NCBI GenBank assembly: GCA_025056735.1
Contig: JANWVR010000094.1
Location: 1-39,278 of the forward strand
Length of the DNA stretch: 39,278 nucleotides
Source: Saprospiraceae bacterium
Lineage (GTDB): Bacteria; Bacteroidota; Bacteroidia; Chitinophagales; Saprospiraceae
Direction: 5' to 3'
Below, piece by piece: positions 7,602-16,084 of this stretch. The notes under the pieces were generated by a model that ran no database searches, had not been told where the DNA came from, and worked only from the letters and a program-made list of their open reading frames with translations. Position 1 is the first letter of the stretch. The number at the start of each line of letters is the position of its first letter. A program made the position numbers and the translations under genes.

Positions 7602-10600
7602 ATGCTCAGAAATGTACTCCTCATGCTGTGCGCCCTGGGGTGGCAGGGTGCTTTGTGGGCCCAGCAAGCCTCGCCTTGCCCTGGGCCGGTCATAGGTGGC
7701 GCTGCAGAATGTTCGCAGGCATGCCTTGTTTGCTCCCTGAACGGTCTGGCGGGCCAGACGGGGGTGCCGACGTCCGGCACTGCGCCGGGGTTTTGCGGCG
7801 AGTTAAACAACGGTCGTTGGTACGGTTTTGTGGCGCGCGTACCTTCGATGACGCTGCGCGTCAAGCCCTCTAAGTGTGCCAAAGGCAATGGCCTCGAAGT
7901 AGCGCTGTACGAAAGCTGCCAGCAAGGGCCTCTGGCTTGCGTCGTTGGCGAAGCTGGCAGCGGCGACGTAGAGCGCATATTGACGCTTTCTTCGCTGACT
8001 CCAGGACGGACATATCGTCTTTTAGTGGACGGTTATGCGACCGACCAATGCCATTTCACAATAACCACCACGCCTCCAGATGCTGTGGCGACGCCGGTTC
8101 CGGGTACAATATCTTCCATTACTGGTCCGACGGTCGTTTTGCCTGGCTCAACGATTTATTATTCCATCACTCCAGTGCCGGGTGCTACGGGTTATCGCTG
8201 GAGCGGCACGGGCGACGTGCGCATCAACGGCCAGTTATCTTCGGTGGTGCTGCCTGCCGATCAGGGCGCCCGGGTGGCCGTAACCTTCGCCAACCAAAGC
8301 AGCCGACTGTGCGTAACGCCGATCAATGCCTGTGCTGAAGGGAATCCCACGTGCATAGACGTCCGCGTTGTTCCAGCAGACAACTCCTTAACACCACCTT
8401 GCCCAAGCGGTCTTTTTCCTGCTCCGGACTTGTGTGGGGATGCTTGCATTTATTGCGATCTGACCACCTATACGGGTTCCAGCGCAGGGTACACGGCTTC
8501 GATAGACGCTGGCCTCTTTTGCGGTACGATAGAAAACGACCAGTGGCTGGGCTTTATCGCCGGAGATACGGCCATCCAGATCACGCTGCAACCTTCCAAT
8601 TGCCAGAGGGGCGACGGCATGCAGATGGCCCTGTACCCTGCAGTCTGCAATGCTCAGATGCTGCCGCTGGCTTGCGAGGGCGGCGGAAAAGGCAAGGGCG
8701 ATACCCCCATCAGTATCAGTGCGAGTATTACGCCCGGCAAACCATACTACTTGCGAGTTGACGGCTACGCTGGCGATGTATGTAATTTTACGCTATCGGT
8801 GTCTCCGCCGGGTGCTGCAACGGCGAAGCCGATGTCGGAAACAGGCGTTTTGCAAGGGCCTGCCCTCGTATGCCCGGGTAGTATGCTCAACTACTTCGTT
8901 CCGCCAGTAACCAACGCCAGCGCCTACGTGTGGTCGGCGCCGCCTGGCTGGCGTATACAAGGGCAGACAAAGGAAGTCGTTCAGCTGGATGCGCCCGGAG
9001 GCAATTTTGTACAGGTCATCGTTGGTAATACGCCCGGGCTCTTTCAGATATGCGTGCAACCCATCAACAGCTGCGAAGCTGGAATACTTTCCTGCCGCAT
9101 GTTGCGGGCAGAGCCAATACCGCCCACTGTGTTGCCTCCGGTAACGGTATGCCATGAGTCAACGCCATACACGTTGCCCTGGGGGCAGCAGGTAACCAGC
9201 TCTGGCGTCTATCAGCATGTTTACAAGTCGTCGTTGGGTTGCGATAGCATCGTGCGTCAACAGGTTATCGTCAAGGCACCCATTATCCGTAATCTCGGAT
9301 TAGTTACCCTTTGCGCTGGCGAGTGCTTCACTGTGTGTGGAAAGTCGTTTTGCGGCGAGGGCACTTATTCTACCACCTGTCAATCTTATCAAGGTTGTGA
9401 CTCTATCATTAACTTCAGCATAATTGTTGTTGAGCCACGAGCCGAGATTTTCCCGAAAGCCGACCCGTTGTGCGCCACTTTTCCGCTGACGCTCCGGGCT
9501 TCGCCGAGCGCAGGGAGCTTTACCTGGACGAACGCCGCGGGCGTTGTGTTGGGCACGGGTACTCTCTTGACCGTCAACGCTCCAGGCACTTATATTCTTA
9601 CCGTCCGGGCGCAAGCAGGTGGTCAAACGTGCATTGACCGGGACACTGCAGTGGTAGTGGAAGGCGTTCCGCCGGCGACGCCTTTGGCCCTGGGCGGGGT
9701 CATCACCTGCGCCCAGCCGCAAGTACAGCTGGTCGGTCATTCCGCCCAGCCGGGTTTGCTAACGGAATGGTTTGGGCCAGGCGGGTTTTATTCCACCAAC
9801 CCCACGCCATTGACGGATGTGCCGGGTACCTACACCTTCGTCGTTACCGATCCCAGCACAGGCTGCAAGGCATCGGCTACAGCGCCGGTAACTGTAGATA
9901 CACTGGCGCCATCGGTTAGCTTGCCGGCCCAGGCGGAAATCAACTGCAAGACACCTTCCCTAACGCTGCTGTGCCCGGCGCCGGTGGGCGCCCAATGCCG
10001 CTGGGAAAAAGACGGCGTGCCTCTGCCCGGCCCCAACCCGCTTGCAACGGCAGGCGGCGCCTATGTGCTCACAGTTACTTATGCCAATGGCTGTACGACA
10101 ACGGCTTCCACGACCATTACGGAAGACTTTCGCATCCCACAAATCACGCTGCCGCCAGTGGTCATCAACTGCTACAACCCTACGGCACAAATCGCGTGCG
10201 AAGTGGACATTCCGCTTTCTACGTGCGAGTGTGATTTGATAATTGCGGGGCTATGTCGCCGGGTGCTTGCTACGGCGCCAAATGGCTGTAAAAGCGTTAA
10301 AGAAGTCGTCTATCACATAGACGTTGACCCTCCGACCATCGCTGTCCGAGACGACACGCTCACGTGCGCTAAACCCGCGCTAAAGTTGACCATGGGCACG
10401 TCGGCTACCCATTTTGCGGCCAAGTGGACTGGCCCTGCGGGCTTTACCAGCACGGAGCCAAATCCGGTGGTTACGGTGCCTGGCGTGTACGAAGTTACGG
10501 TGATCAACTTAGACAACGGCTGCTCAGCCAGCGCTTCGCTGATGATCCGCGCTGCGCTGGATTTTATCCTGCCGCCCGTTCCGCCTCCTGGGCCGCTGAC

Positions 10601-11492
10601 GTGCAAGGACACCGTTGTACGACTGCGAGTTGTTCCAGACCCAACGGGACTGCTTTTCTCCTGGACAGGCCCCAACAATTTTGTCTCCACCGAACCGGCG
10701 CCGCTTGTCTCGATACCGGGTGTTTATCGGGTCATTGTTGTCCAGTCAACCACAGGGTGTTCTGCCACGGCAATACTCGTCTTGAGCATAGATACCTTTG
10801 CCGTTCAGCTCACGCAACAGACGGACACCCTGACATGCTTGCGGCCTGCTGCAACGGTGAATTTGCCACAGGTGCCGGGCTGGACGCCTCGAACGATCAC
10901 TGCGGGCGGTGTGTATCGCTACGATGTGGTCAACCCCCAAAACGGCTGCATTAGTAAGGTAACCTTAGTGGCGCCTGAAGACAAAGCACAGCCTCAAATC
11001 ACCGTCGTCAGCATCGTGCCGGATACCTTGGGCCGCTCCGTGGGCAGCATTACCATCCAGGTGACGCACCCGGGCGCCTACGAGGTGAAGTGGTTCAGGC
11101 TGGGGCAACAGGTAGGCCAGGGTCTGTCGCTAAGCGGGATACCCGGAGGCAACTATGAGGTGGTCGTTACCGGCTCAAACGGCTGCACGAACACCCTTTC
11201 TATCTTCCTCCCGGATACAGGCGTCTCGACGCGCGAGCCCGGCGAAGCAAGCCTCTGGCGCCTGTATCCCAACCCCACAGGCGACTGGGCGCAGTTGCGT
11301 TATCTGGGCGCCTCGGCCCCGGAAGGCCGCTTATTGCTCATAAATGCTACCGGACGCTTAGCCGCAGAGGAACGCCTTTCGGATGCAGGTCAGACGACGT
11401 TCTCATGCGCCCATTTGCCTTCCGGAACGTACACCGCGCTCGTGCTCACTTCGCAGGGCGCCGTCCGGCTCCGCCTGATGGTGCAGCGTTAG
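7602..11492 (+). CDS. Large secreted Ig/PKD-like repeat protein with T9SS C-terminal sorting domain
   Basis: The protein has 1296 residues. Residues 1-20 (MLRNVLLMLCALGWQGALWA) form a signal peptide cleaved before QQ. Two related cysteine-rich modules near residues 36-155 and 275-400 share CGELNNGRW/CGTIENDQW and KPSKC/QPSNC motifs, each followed by a PKD-like segment. From about residue 690 there are six or seven Ig-like repeats of about 75 residues, most opening with an (I/L)(T/N)C motif, containing WTGP.GF.ST.P, and closing with PG.Y then NGC. The last 80 residues start LWRLYPNPTGDW and end in GTYTALVL...RLMVQR, a type A T9SS sorting domain, so the product should be exported and surface-anchored or released. 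The third repeat is irregular (see findings). Adhesion or scaffolding is plausible, and no enzyme domain is seen. An upstream in-frame start (7380) would overlap the divergent gene and precede the promoter, so it is rejected. Confidence 0.88.
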   Translation: MLRNVLLMLCALGWQGALWAQQASPCPGPVIGGAAECSQACLVCSLNGLAGQTGVPTSGTAPGFCGELNNGRWYGFVARVPSMTLRVKPSKCAKGNGLEVALYESCQQGPLACVVGEAGSGDVERILTLSSLTPGRTYRLLVDGYATDQCHFTITTTPPDAVATPVPGTISSITGPTVVLPGSTIYYSITPVPGATGYRWSGTGDVRINGQLSSVVLPADQGARVAVTFANQSSRLCVTPINACAEGNPTCIDVRVVPADNSLTPPCPSGLFPAPDLCGDACIYCDLTTYTGSSAGYTASIDAGLFCGTIENDQWLGFIAGDTAIQITLQPSNCQRGDGMQMALYPAVCNAQMLPLACEGGGKGKGDTPISISASITPGKPYYLRVDGYAGDVCNFTLSVSPPGAATAKPMSETGVLQGPALVCPGSMLNYFVPPVTNASAYVWSAPPGWRIQGQTKEVVQLDAPGGNFVQVIVGNTPGLFQICVQPINSCEAGILSCRMLRAEPIPPTVLPPVTVCHESTPYTLPWGQQVTSSGVYQHVYKSSLGCDSIVRQQVIVKAPIIRNLGLVTLCAGECFTVCGKSFCGEGTYSTTCQSYQGCDSIINFSIIVVEPRAEIFPKADPLCATFPLTLRASPSAGSFTWTNAAGVVLGTGTLLTVNAPGTYILTVRAQAGGQTCIDRDTAVVVEGVPPATPLALGGVITCAQPQVQLVGHSAQPGLLTEWFGPGGFYSTNPTPLTDVPGTYTFVVTDPSTGCKASATAPVTVDTLAPSVSLPAQAEINCKTPSLTLLCPAPVGAQCRWEKDGVPLPGPNPLATAGGAYVLTVTYANGCTTTASTTITEDFRIPQITLPPVVINCYNPTAQIACEVDIPLSTCECDLIIAGLCRRVLATAPNGCKSVKEVVYHIDVDPPTIAVRDDTLTCAKPALKLTMGTSATHFAAKWTGPAGFTSTEPNPVVTVPGVYEVTVINLDNGCSASASLMIRAALDFILPPVPPPGPLTCKDTVVRLRVVPDPTGLLFSWTGPNNFVSTEPAPLVSIPGVYRVIVVQSTTGCSATAILVLSIDTFAVQLTQQTDTLTCLRPAATVNLPQVPGWTPRTITAGGVYRYDVVNPQNGCISKVTLVAPEDKAQPQITVVSIVPDTLGRSVGSITIQVTHPGAYEVKWFRLGQQVGQGLSLSGIPGGNYEVVVTGSNGCTNTLSIFLPDTGVSTREPGEASLWRLYPNPTGDWAQLRYLGASAPEGRLLLINATGRLAAEERLSDAGQTTFSCAHLPSGTYTALVLTSQGAVRLRLMVQR

Positions 11493-11508
11493 TCGAGACA
11501 ACAAACAG

Positions 11509-11547
11509 GCGTTGCTGCCAACCCGACTCGTGGGTTGGCAGCAACGC
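11509..11547. terminator. Strong hairpin between convergent genes (probable bidirectional terminator)
   Basis: A perfect 16-bp inverted repeat (11509-11524 and 11532-11547) encloses a 7-nt loop. It starts 16 nt after the stop of the T9SS gene and lies beyond the stop of the convergent pRiA4b-type gene. No T-run follows on either strand, so it is not a textbook intrinsic terminator. A smaller CCTCC/GGAGG hairpin lies near 11557-11570. Confidence 0.55.
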
Positions 11548-11633
11548 TAAACACATCCTCCGAAGGAGGGAAAGGGCCGCTATATCGCAGAAGACCTCGC
11601 CTCTCAGGCGCCTTGCCCCTAAAGAGTAGGCGC

Positions 11634-12218
11634 TTACTTAAAATATTCCTGAAAAAACCGATTCGTCTCTTGGATATCCTCCTCGCCAAAATACTCTGGG
11701 TCGTATTCACCGCCTAGCCACTCGACGTATTCTTGGTAAGCCTCTGAGCTCGGTTGTTCCATGGCTTCCACAATGTCATAATATCCTAGGACACCACCGC
11801 AATCTTCGGGCGGACAGGCGCGCTTGCCCTCCACCAACCAGGGGTACGTCTTGCCCGGCTCTGGGTCAAGCACTTTTTTGACTGTAACCTGGTGCATCCA
11901 GCTGTCGCCCATATCGTATTCGTAAATCACTGAGACTTTTGGCTCGCACAGAATTTGACTGATCTCAATCTGGCTGCCGTCTTCCCAACCGTCATCGTCA
12001 TATGCGAGGTCGTACTCTAAAGGCGGCGGCCCTATGTATATGCTTCCACGCCCGACGATGAACTGATACAGATGGGCATTGTCCCAGCCCATCGAAGCCT
12101 GTATGACATCGTGCAAATCGGAAAACGTCAGGTTGTCGGGCACCAAGACGCGCCGATAAATTTTGGGGGAGATGTCCTTCAAGACGATTTCAAGATCAAG
12201 AATTTTCTTGGAAGCCAT
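11634..12218 (-). CDS. Plasmid pRiA4b ORF-3 family protein
   Basis: The 194-residue protein matches the pRiA4b ORF-3-like family (PF07929) along its length: LEIVLKDISPKIYRRVLVP at the start, then LHDVIQASMGWDNAHLYQF, IYEYDMGDSWMHQV, and RACPPEDCGGVLGYYDIVEA. Members are widespread small cytoplasmic proteins, found in plasmid and chromosomal settings, with no established biochemical role. The C-terminus is acidic and rich in Tyr and Phe. The gene is alone on its strand, convergent with the T9SS gene and divergent from the L,D-transpeptidase gene. A partial -7 box GTTCTTTG lies about 50 nt upstream (12275-12268). Presence in this genome does not by itself show recent transfer. Confidence 0.88.
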   Translation of the reverse strand: MASKKILDLEIVLKDISPKIYRRVLVPDNLTFSDLHDVIQASMGWDNAHLYQFIVGRGSIYIGPPPLEYDLAYDDDGWEDGSQIEISQILCEPKVSVIYEYDMGDSWMHQVTVKKVLDPEPGKTYPWLVEGKRACPPEDCGGVLGYYDIVEAMEQPSSEAYQEYVEWLGGEYDPEYFGEEDIQETNRFFQEYFK

Positions 12219-12415
12219 GGCAACAGCGATAAAGGTTTGTTGTGAGCGGCTACAATAAAAAGCCTCTCAAAGAACGGAAACGTTTTTCAAAATGGCCGTC
12301 TGTTTTTTTGGGAAAGAAAATGCAAACAGCGTCGGATGTTTATGGCTCGTTTTTTGGAAAAAACTGATTTTCAGAAGAAAAGGGTGCGAGCCGCCCGCTG
12401 AACATTTATATTTAT

Positions 12416-13447
12416 ATGAAAAAAGCGTGCAATATTGGCCCGACAACCGGCGGGCGTCTTTTTCAGTGCCTGTTCTACGGCAGCCCCTTGGTCATATGGG
12501 TGTGTCTGGCGCTATCGGTTGCAGCAAGTCTTGGGGGGGCTTGTGGAACGAAGTCATCGAAGCCCGAGCAGGAAGCCGTGGTCGTTGCAGCATTGCCGCC
12601 AACGCCTGAACCGCCCAAGCCGTTGTACACCTATGTCTTTCATCAGGAAGTCACCTTGAAGGACTATTTCAAGACCCTCGACCGTCTGGTACCCTGGTTG
12701 GATAGCCTTACGCCTTACCCGCTGACGGAGCACCTGTTGGTGCATGCCAATCCGTGGCTCATAGATACGTTAGCCGAAACGGACTACTACCGCCGCATGG
12801 AACGAGGCGAGTTTGTCTTCGATCAGAAGAGCCTTGTTGTCTTGCGCCCAGGCGATACCCTTCAGATACCCGACACGGCCACGGCCCGCCGGCTGCAGGC
12901 GCGTATAGATAGCCTTTGGTTAGATCTGAACATACCTGAATACCGCTTGCGCGTCGTCTGTGGCAGCGACACACTCTTTAGCGTGCGAGTGCGTGTGGGG
13001 CAGAACAAAAAGCGCTTCCAGCAAATACCCGGTCGTGTAGAAGACTTGCGCACCCGCACGGGCCGGGGCCAAATTGTGCGCATCAATCGAACACCCACTT
13101 TTTTTGTGGACCCACACTCGGGCCGACGCCTGTACACCACGCGCCGCGACGATGGCCGCCGCACCCGAATGCCGCAAATCCCGTGGATAGAAACCGAAAT
13201 CAATGGCGTACGCCACGGCCAGATGCTGCACCCAACGACCAACCCGGCCTCTCTGGGCAAAGCCAGCTCTAACGGCTGCATTGGATATAGCGAGGCTGAC
13301 GCCTGGCGCGTGTACTATCACGCCCCAATAGGCACCCCGATCGTCATTCGATACGATTTAGATATCCCACAGCCCAACGGCGATACCCTGCATTTGCCCG
13401 ATATTTACGGCGTGCGAAAACACAAGCGCCGATCTTTGGATCGTTAA
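12416..13447 (+). CDS. L,D-transpeptidase (YkuD domain), probable lipoprotein or membrane-anchored
   Basis: L,D-transpeptidases make 3-3 peptidoglycan cross-links or attach proteins to peptidoglycan in the periplasm. Here a hydrophobic N-terminal segment (about residues 22-42) ends at C43 in SLGGACGTK, suggesting a lipoprotein or a simple anchor. A Pro-rich linker follows. In the C-terminal catalytic domain, NGVRHGQMLHP is followed by ASSNGCIGY, placing the nucleophile at C288 with H267 or H272 as partner. The usual SHGC(I/V)(R/N) motif reads SNGCIG here, a divergent form. The final KHKRRSLDR tail is basic. The start is the ATG at 12416; only an A/T-rich stretch precedes it and no clear promoter is seen in the 197-bp gap upstream. 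YkuD membership is convincing; substrate is unknown. Confidence 0.85.
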   Translation: MKKACNIGPTTGGRLFQCLFYGSPLVIWVCLALSVAASLGGACGTKSSKPEQEAVVVAALPPTPEPPKPLYTYVFHQEVTLKDYFKTLDRLVPWLDSLTPYPLTEHLLVHANPWLIDTLAETDYYRRMERGEFVFDQKSLVVLRPGDTLQIPDTATARRLQARIDSLWLDLNIPEYRLRVVCGSDTLFSVRVRVGQNKKRFQQIPGRVEDLRTRTGRGQIVRINRTPTFFVDPHSGRRLYTTRRDDGRRTRMPQIPWIETEINGVRHGQMLHPTTNPASLGKASSNGCIGYSEADAWRVYYHAPIGTPIVIRYDLDIPQPNGDTLHLPDIYGVRKHKRRSLDR

Positions 13448-13458
13448 GCACCGCAAAA

Positions 13459-13484
13459 AGGCATTCCATAGAGGCTGAATGCCT
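13459..13484 (+). terminator. Hairpin after the L,D-transpeptidase gene
   Basis: An 8-bp perfect stem AGGCATTC/GAATGCCT with a 10-nt loop starts 12 nt after the stop codon. The downstream sequence is A-rich rather than T-rich, so it may be a weak terminator or an mRNA-stabilising hairpin. Confidence 0.4.
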
Positions 13485-13529
13485 CCTCAAAAAGACTCTT
13501 TTACTGCGTTATCTACACATCTATTCACT

Positions 13530-14042
13530 ATGATCCGCTTCCTCATTACCATTGGTTTCTTCCTCGTCGTGGGCATTCTGGTGTACAATCGCTTTTTCGG
13601 CACGGATGCCGAGAAGGAGCAGGCCAAAGAGATTTTCCGCAAAACAGGCGACCTTTTAAAGGATACGTGGAACCTGTTGCGTTCGGAGAAGGAAAAACTC
13701 GACGCTGGCAAGTACGATCACGCGCTAGAGCAATTAGGCCAGGCTTACCAATCGCTGCGTCAGGGCGCTAAGTACTTGGATGAAAATATGCTACGCCGCT
13801 TGGGCGAATTGGAACGACGAAAAGCCGCTTTAGAGCAGGAATTAAGCAACTTAGAGGGCGCTGAACAGGCCCTGCGCGACAGCCCGCCGCTAGCGCCTAA
13901 AAAAGGGCGAAGAGGCAGCCTTTCCGATGATGTCAACGCTCGCAAGGCAGAGCTGGAGCGCCAGCGCCAGGCGATAGAGAAGGAGCTAGAACAACTGATG
14001 CGCGACTCGGAAGCGCTGGTGCGGCAGGTGCAGCAGCAATAA
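13530..14042 (+). CDS. Small membrane-anchored coiled-coil protein, unknown function
   Basis: The protein has 170 residues. MIRFLITIGFFLVVGILVYN (1-20) is a single N-terminal membrane helix or uncleaved signal. The rest is highly charged and rich in Glu, Lys, Gln and Leu with heptad character, especially residues 75-115 and 140-170, so it is probably an extended coiled coil. A basic, Pro-containing break (PPLAPKKGRRG, about residue 122) separates the two helical parts. I do not recognise a family. The ATG at 13530 is chosen because it starts directly at the membrane helix; an in-frame ATG at 13479 would lie inside the upstream hairpin. It follows the L,D-transpeptidase gene by 82 bp and ends one base from the stop of the convergent amidohydrolase gene. 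Confidence 0.75.
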   Translation: MIRFLITIGFFLVVGILVYNRFFGTDAEKEQAKEIFRKTGDLLKDTWNLLRSEKEKLDAGKYDHALEQLGQAYQSLRQGAKYLDENMLRRLGELERRKAALEQELSNLEGAEQALRDSPPLAPKKGRRGSLSDDVNARKAELERQRQAIEKELEQLMRDSEALVRQVQQQ

Positions 14043-14043
14043 G

Positions 14044-15252
14044 TCAGGGCATGGCATCGGAGCCGTCGTATTGTAGTTCGCACAAAGCCAGCCAGGCCAT
14101 CAGAGCCATGCCAGTTTCGAGGGCGGCCTCGTCAATGTCAAATCGGTTAGTGTGTACGGGGGCGGTAATGCCGCGTTCGATGTTGCCTGTGCCTAAGCGA
14201 TAAAAGCAGGCAGGCAGAATTTGGGAGTAATACGCAAAGTCTTCGGCTGTCATGCGAATGGGCAGGTCTACGACGCGGTCTTTGCCGAGCAATTCGACAG
14301 CCCAGGCACGAGCGCGGCGCGTGAGCTGGACGTGATTATGCAGGACTGGGTATCCTTTCACGATGGTGAACTCACAGGCGCCACCCATGCTTTTAGCGAT
14401 GGCTTCGGCCATTTTTTTCATTCTACGGTGCGCCTCTGCTCGCCAGGTTTCGTTCATCGTGCGAAACGTGCCCTCCAGGTGGACGCAGTTTGGGATGACG
14501 TTAGTAGCACCGCCGTCAGAGGCGATTTTGCCAAAGGTCAGCACGGTGGGTACGGCCGGGTCGGCGTAGCGGCTGGCAATTTGCTGGAGGGCCAGCACGA
14601 TTTGGGCGCTGATGACGATGGGGTCAATGCACTCATGAGGCATAGCGGCGTGTCCGCCGCGGCCTTTGACGGTTACGTAAATTTCGTCGGCGGAGGCCAT
14701 GTAGTCGCCTACGCGGAAACCGACGACGCCAGCGGGCAGGGCAGTATAGACATGTTCGCCAAAGATGGCTGCCGGGCGTGGATTTTCTAAAGCGCCGGCT
14801 TCAATAAGTAAGCTGGCACCGCCGGGTAGTTTTTCTTCGCCGGGTTGGAACAAGCATTTGACTGTGCCTGAAAACTGATTGCGCAGGGTGTGCAGGATGC
14901 GCACGGCGCCCAGTAGGGTGGCAGTGTGCACATCGTGCCCGCAGGCGTGCATGACGCCGTCGTTTTGGGAGCGGTAAGGCGCTGTATTGGCCTCCTGGAT
15001 GGGCAGCGCGTCCATATCGGCGCGTAGCGCAACGGTGCGCTTTCGCGGATTTTTGCCGCGCACTAAGGCAACGATGCCGGTGCCGGCTATGCCCGTATGG
15101 TGCTCTACTCCCCATTCGCGGAGGAGGGAGGCGATGTACTGGGCAGTTTTTTCCTCCTGGAACGAGAGCTCGGGGTATTGGTGCAGATGCCGGCGGTAGG
15201 CAACGACGTCGGCGTGGAGGCGCTGGGCGAGTTCCCGGATGGTCTCTTTCAT
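14044..15252 (-). CDS. M20 family amidohydrolase (N-acyl-amino-acid / hippurate hydrolase-like)
   Basis: A 402-residue zinc-dependent peptidase-family (M20D) hydrolase that removes acyl groups from N-acyl amino acids or related amides in the cytoplasm. Key features are RRHLHQYPELSFQE (about 20-33), RADMDALPI (78-85), the metal ligands in HACGHDVHT (C104, H106, D107 region), FQPGEE (about 133-138), KGRGGHAAMPH in the dimerisation-domain region, and the late MTAEDFAYY. These match hippurate hydrolase, HipO and IAA-amino-acid hydrolase relatives. The ATG at 15252 is used because the longer frame reads through uppS in a second frame. It lies 7 bp after the uppS stop, so the two are very likely cotranscribed. 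The physiological substrate is not predictable. Confidence 0.92.
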   Translation of the reverse strand: MKETIRELAQRLHADVVAYRRHLHQYPELSFQEEKTAQYIASLLREWGVEHHTGIAGTGIVALVRGKNPRKRTVALRADMDALPIQEANTAPYRSQNDGVMHACGHDVHTATLLGAVRILHTLRNQFSGTVKCLFQPGEEKLPGGASLLIEAGALENPRPAAIFGEHVYTALPAGVVGFRVGDYMASADEIYVTVKGRGGHAAMPHECIDPIVISAQIVLALQQIASRYADPAVPTVLTFGKIASDGGATNVIPNCVHLEGTFRTMNETWRAEAHRRMKKMAEAIAKSMGGACEFTIVKGYPVLHNHVQLTRRARAWAVELLGKDRVVDLPIRMTAEDFAYYSQILPACFYRLGTGNIERGITAPVHTNRFDIDEAALETGMALMAWLALCELQYDGSDAMP

Positions 15253-15259
15253 AGGAGCG

Positions 15260-16009
15260 CTACCCAACGGCGATTTGTTCGCTGATTTTGCCAAAGCGGC
15301 GCTCGCGCTGTTGGTAGCTGGCAATGGCTTCCATGAGGTCTTCGCGGCCAAAGTCGGGCCAGAAAACGGGCGTAAAATAGAGTTCGCTATAGGCCGCCTG
15401 CCACAGCAGGAAGTTGGACAGGCGGGTTTCGCCGCCGGTTCGGATGAGCAGGTCGGGGTCTGGTATACCGGCGGTGCACAGGGCGCCTTCGAAGATCGCG
15501 CTATCAATGGCATCGGGTTGCAGTTGACCAAAGGCCGCTTTTTCAGCCAGCTGACGGGCAGCTCGCAGGATTTCCCAGCGGGCTGAGTAGTTGAGAGCCA
15601 ATATAAGGGTAAGCCGGCTATTGTGCTGAGTTTGCTCGATACCTTCTAGCAGGGCTTTCCGGCTGGCAGCGGGCAGGGCGCTCAAGTCGCCTATAGTGGC
15701 TAAGCGTATGCCGTTGCGATGCAGGTCCTGGATTTCGGCGCGCACAGTTTCGACCAGTAGATTCATCAAGGCAGACACCTCGGCGGGCGGGCGGTTCCAG
15801 TTTTCAGTGCTGAAAGTATACAGGGTCAGGTATTGAACGCCGATTTCGACGGCGGCCTCGGTGATTTCGCGAACGCTCTTAACGCCGCTGCGGTGGCCCA
15901 GCACTCGGGGGAGTCCTCTGCGCTTGGCCCAACGACCATTTCCATCCATAATAATAGCAATATGCGCAGGTATTGGGCCAGCAGAAATGCGCGCTTTCAG
16001 GTCAGACAT
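15260..16009 (-). CDS. uppS: Undecaprenyl diphosphate synthase (cis-prenyltransferase)
   Basis: The enzyme condenses isopentenyl diphosphate onto farnesyl diphosphate to make the C55 lipid carrier used for peptidoglycan, O-antigen and other envelope glycans. HIAIIMDGNGRWAKRRGLPR (residues 16-35) holds the catalytic D22 and the diphosphate-binding loop. GHRSG, YLTLYTFSTENWNRP and the C-terminal RTGGETRLSNFLLWQAAYSE are family signatures. Its 249 residues are the usual length. The start MSDLKARI at 16009 places the active-site motif at the normal distance from the N-terminus and lies about 34 nt downstream of a predicted transcription start. In many Bacteroidota uppS is followed by the BamA gene; here an M20 amidohydrolase follows instead. 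Confidence 0.96.
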   Translation of the reverse strand: MSDLKARISAGPIPAHIAIIMDGNGRWAKRRGLPRVLGHRSGVKSVREITEAAVEIGVQYLTLYTFSTENWNRPPAEVSALMNLLVETVRAEIQDLHRNGIRLATIGDLSALPAASRKALLEGIEQTQHNSRLTLILALNYSARWEILRAARQLAEKAAFGQLQPDAIDSAIFEGALCTAGIPDPDLLIRTGGETRLSNFLLWQAAYSELYFTPVFWPDFGREDLMEAIASYQQRERRFGKISEQIAVG

Positions 16010-16049
16010 AGCGTGGGTGCGAATTAAGTCGGATGTAAAAATTAGCCGG

Positions 16050-16057
16050 CAAAGATA
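16050..16057 (-). promoter_or_regulatory. -7 promoter element for uppS-amidohydrolase
   Basis: TATCTTTG on the minus strand matches TAnnTTTG exactly, within the 75-bp gap between lon and uppS. GTTG lies 16 nt upstream, slightly closer than usual for a -33 element. The predicted start is near 16043. Confidence 0.4.
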
Positions 16058-16084
16058 CGGCCTCACGACACGGCAACGGCAGCG

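Noticed and set aside
11634..12218. Plasmid or integrated element suggested by the pRiA4b family name
   Set aside because: The family is common on chromosomes, and no integrase, replication gene or flanking repeat is visible.
15253..15531. 93-residue N-terminal extension of the M20 amidohydrolase
   Set aside because: It reads through uppS in another frame; MKETIRELAQ at 15252 is the normal family start.
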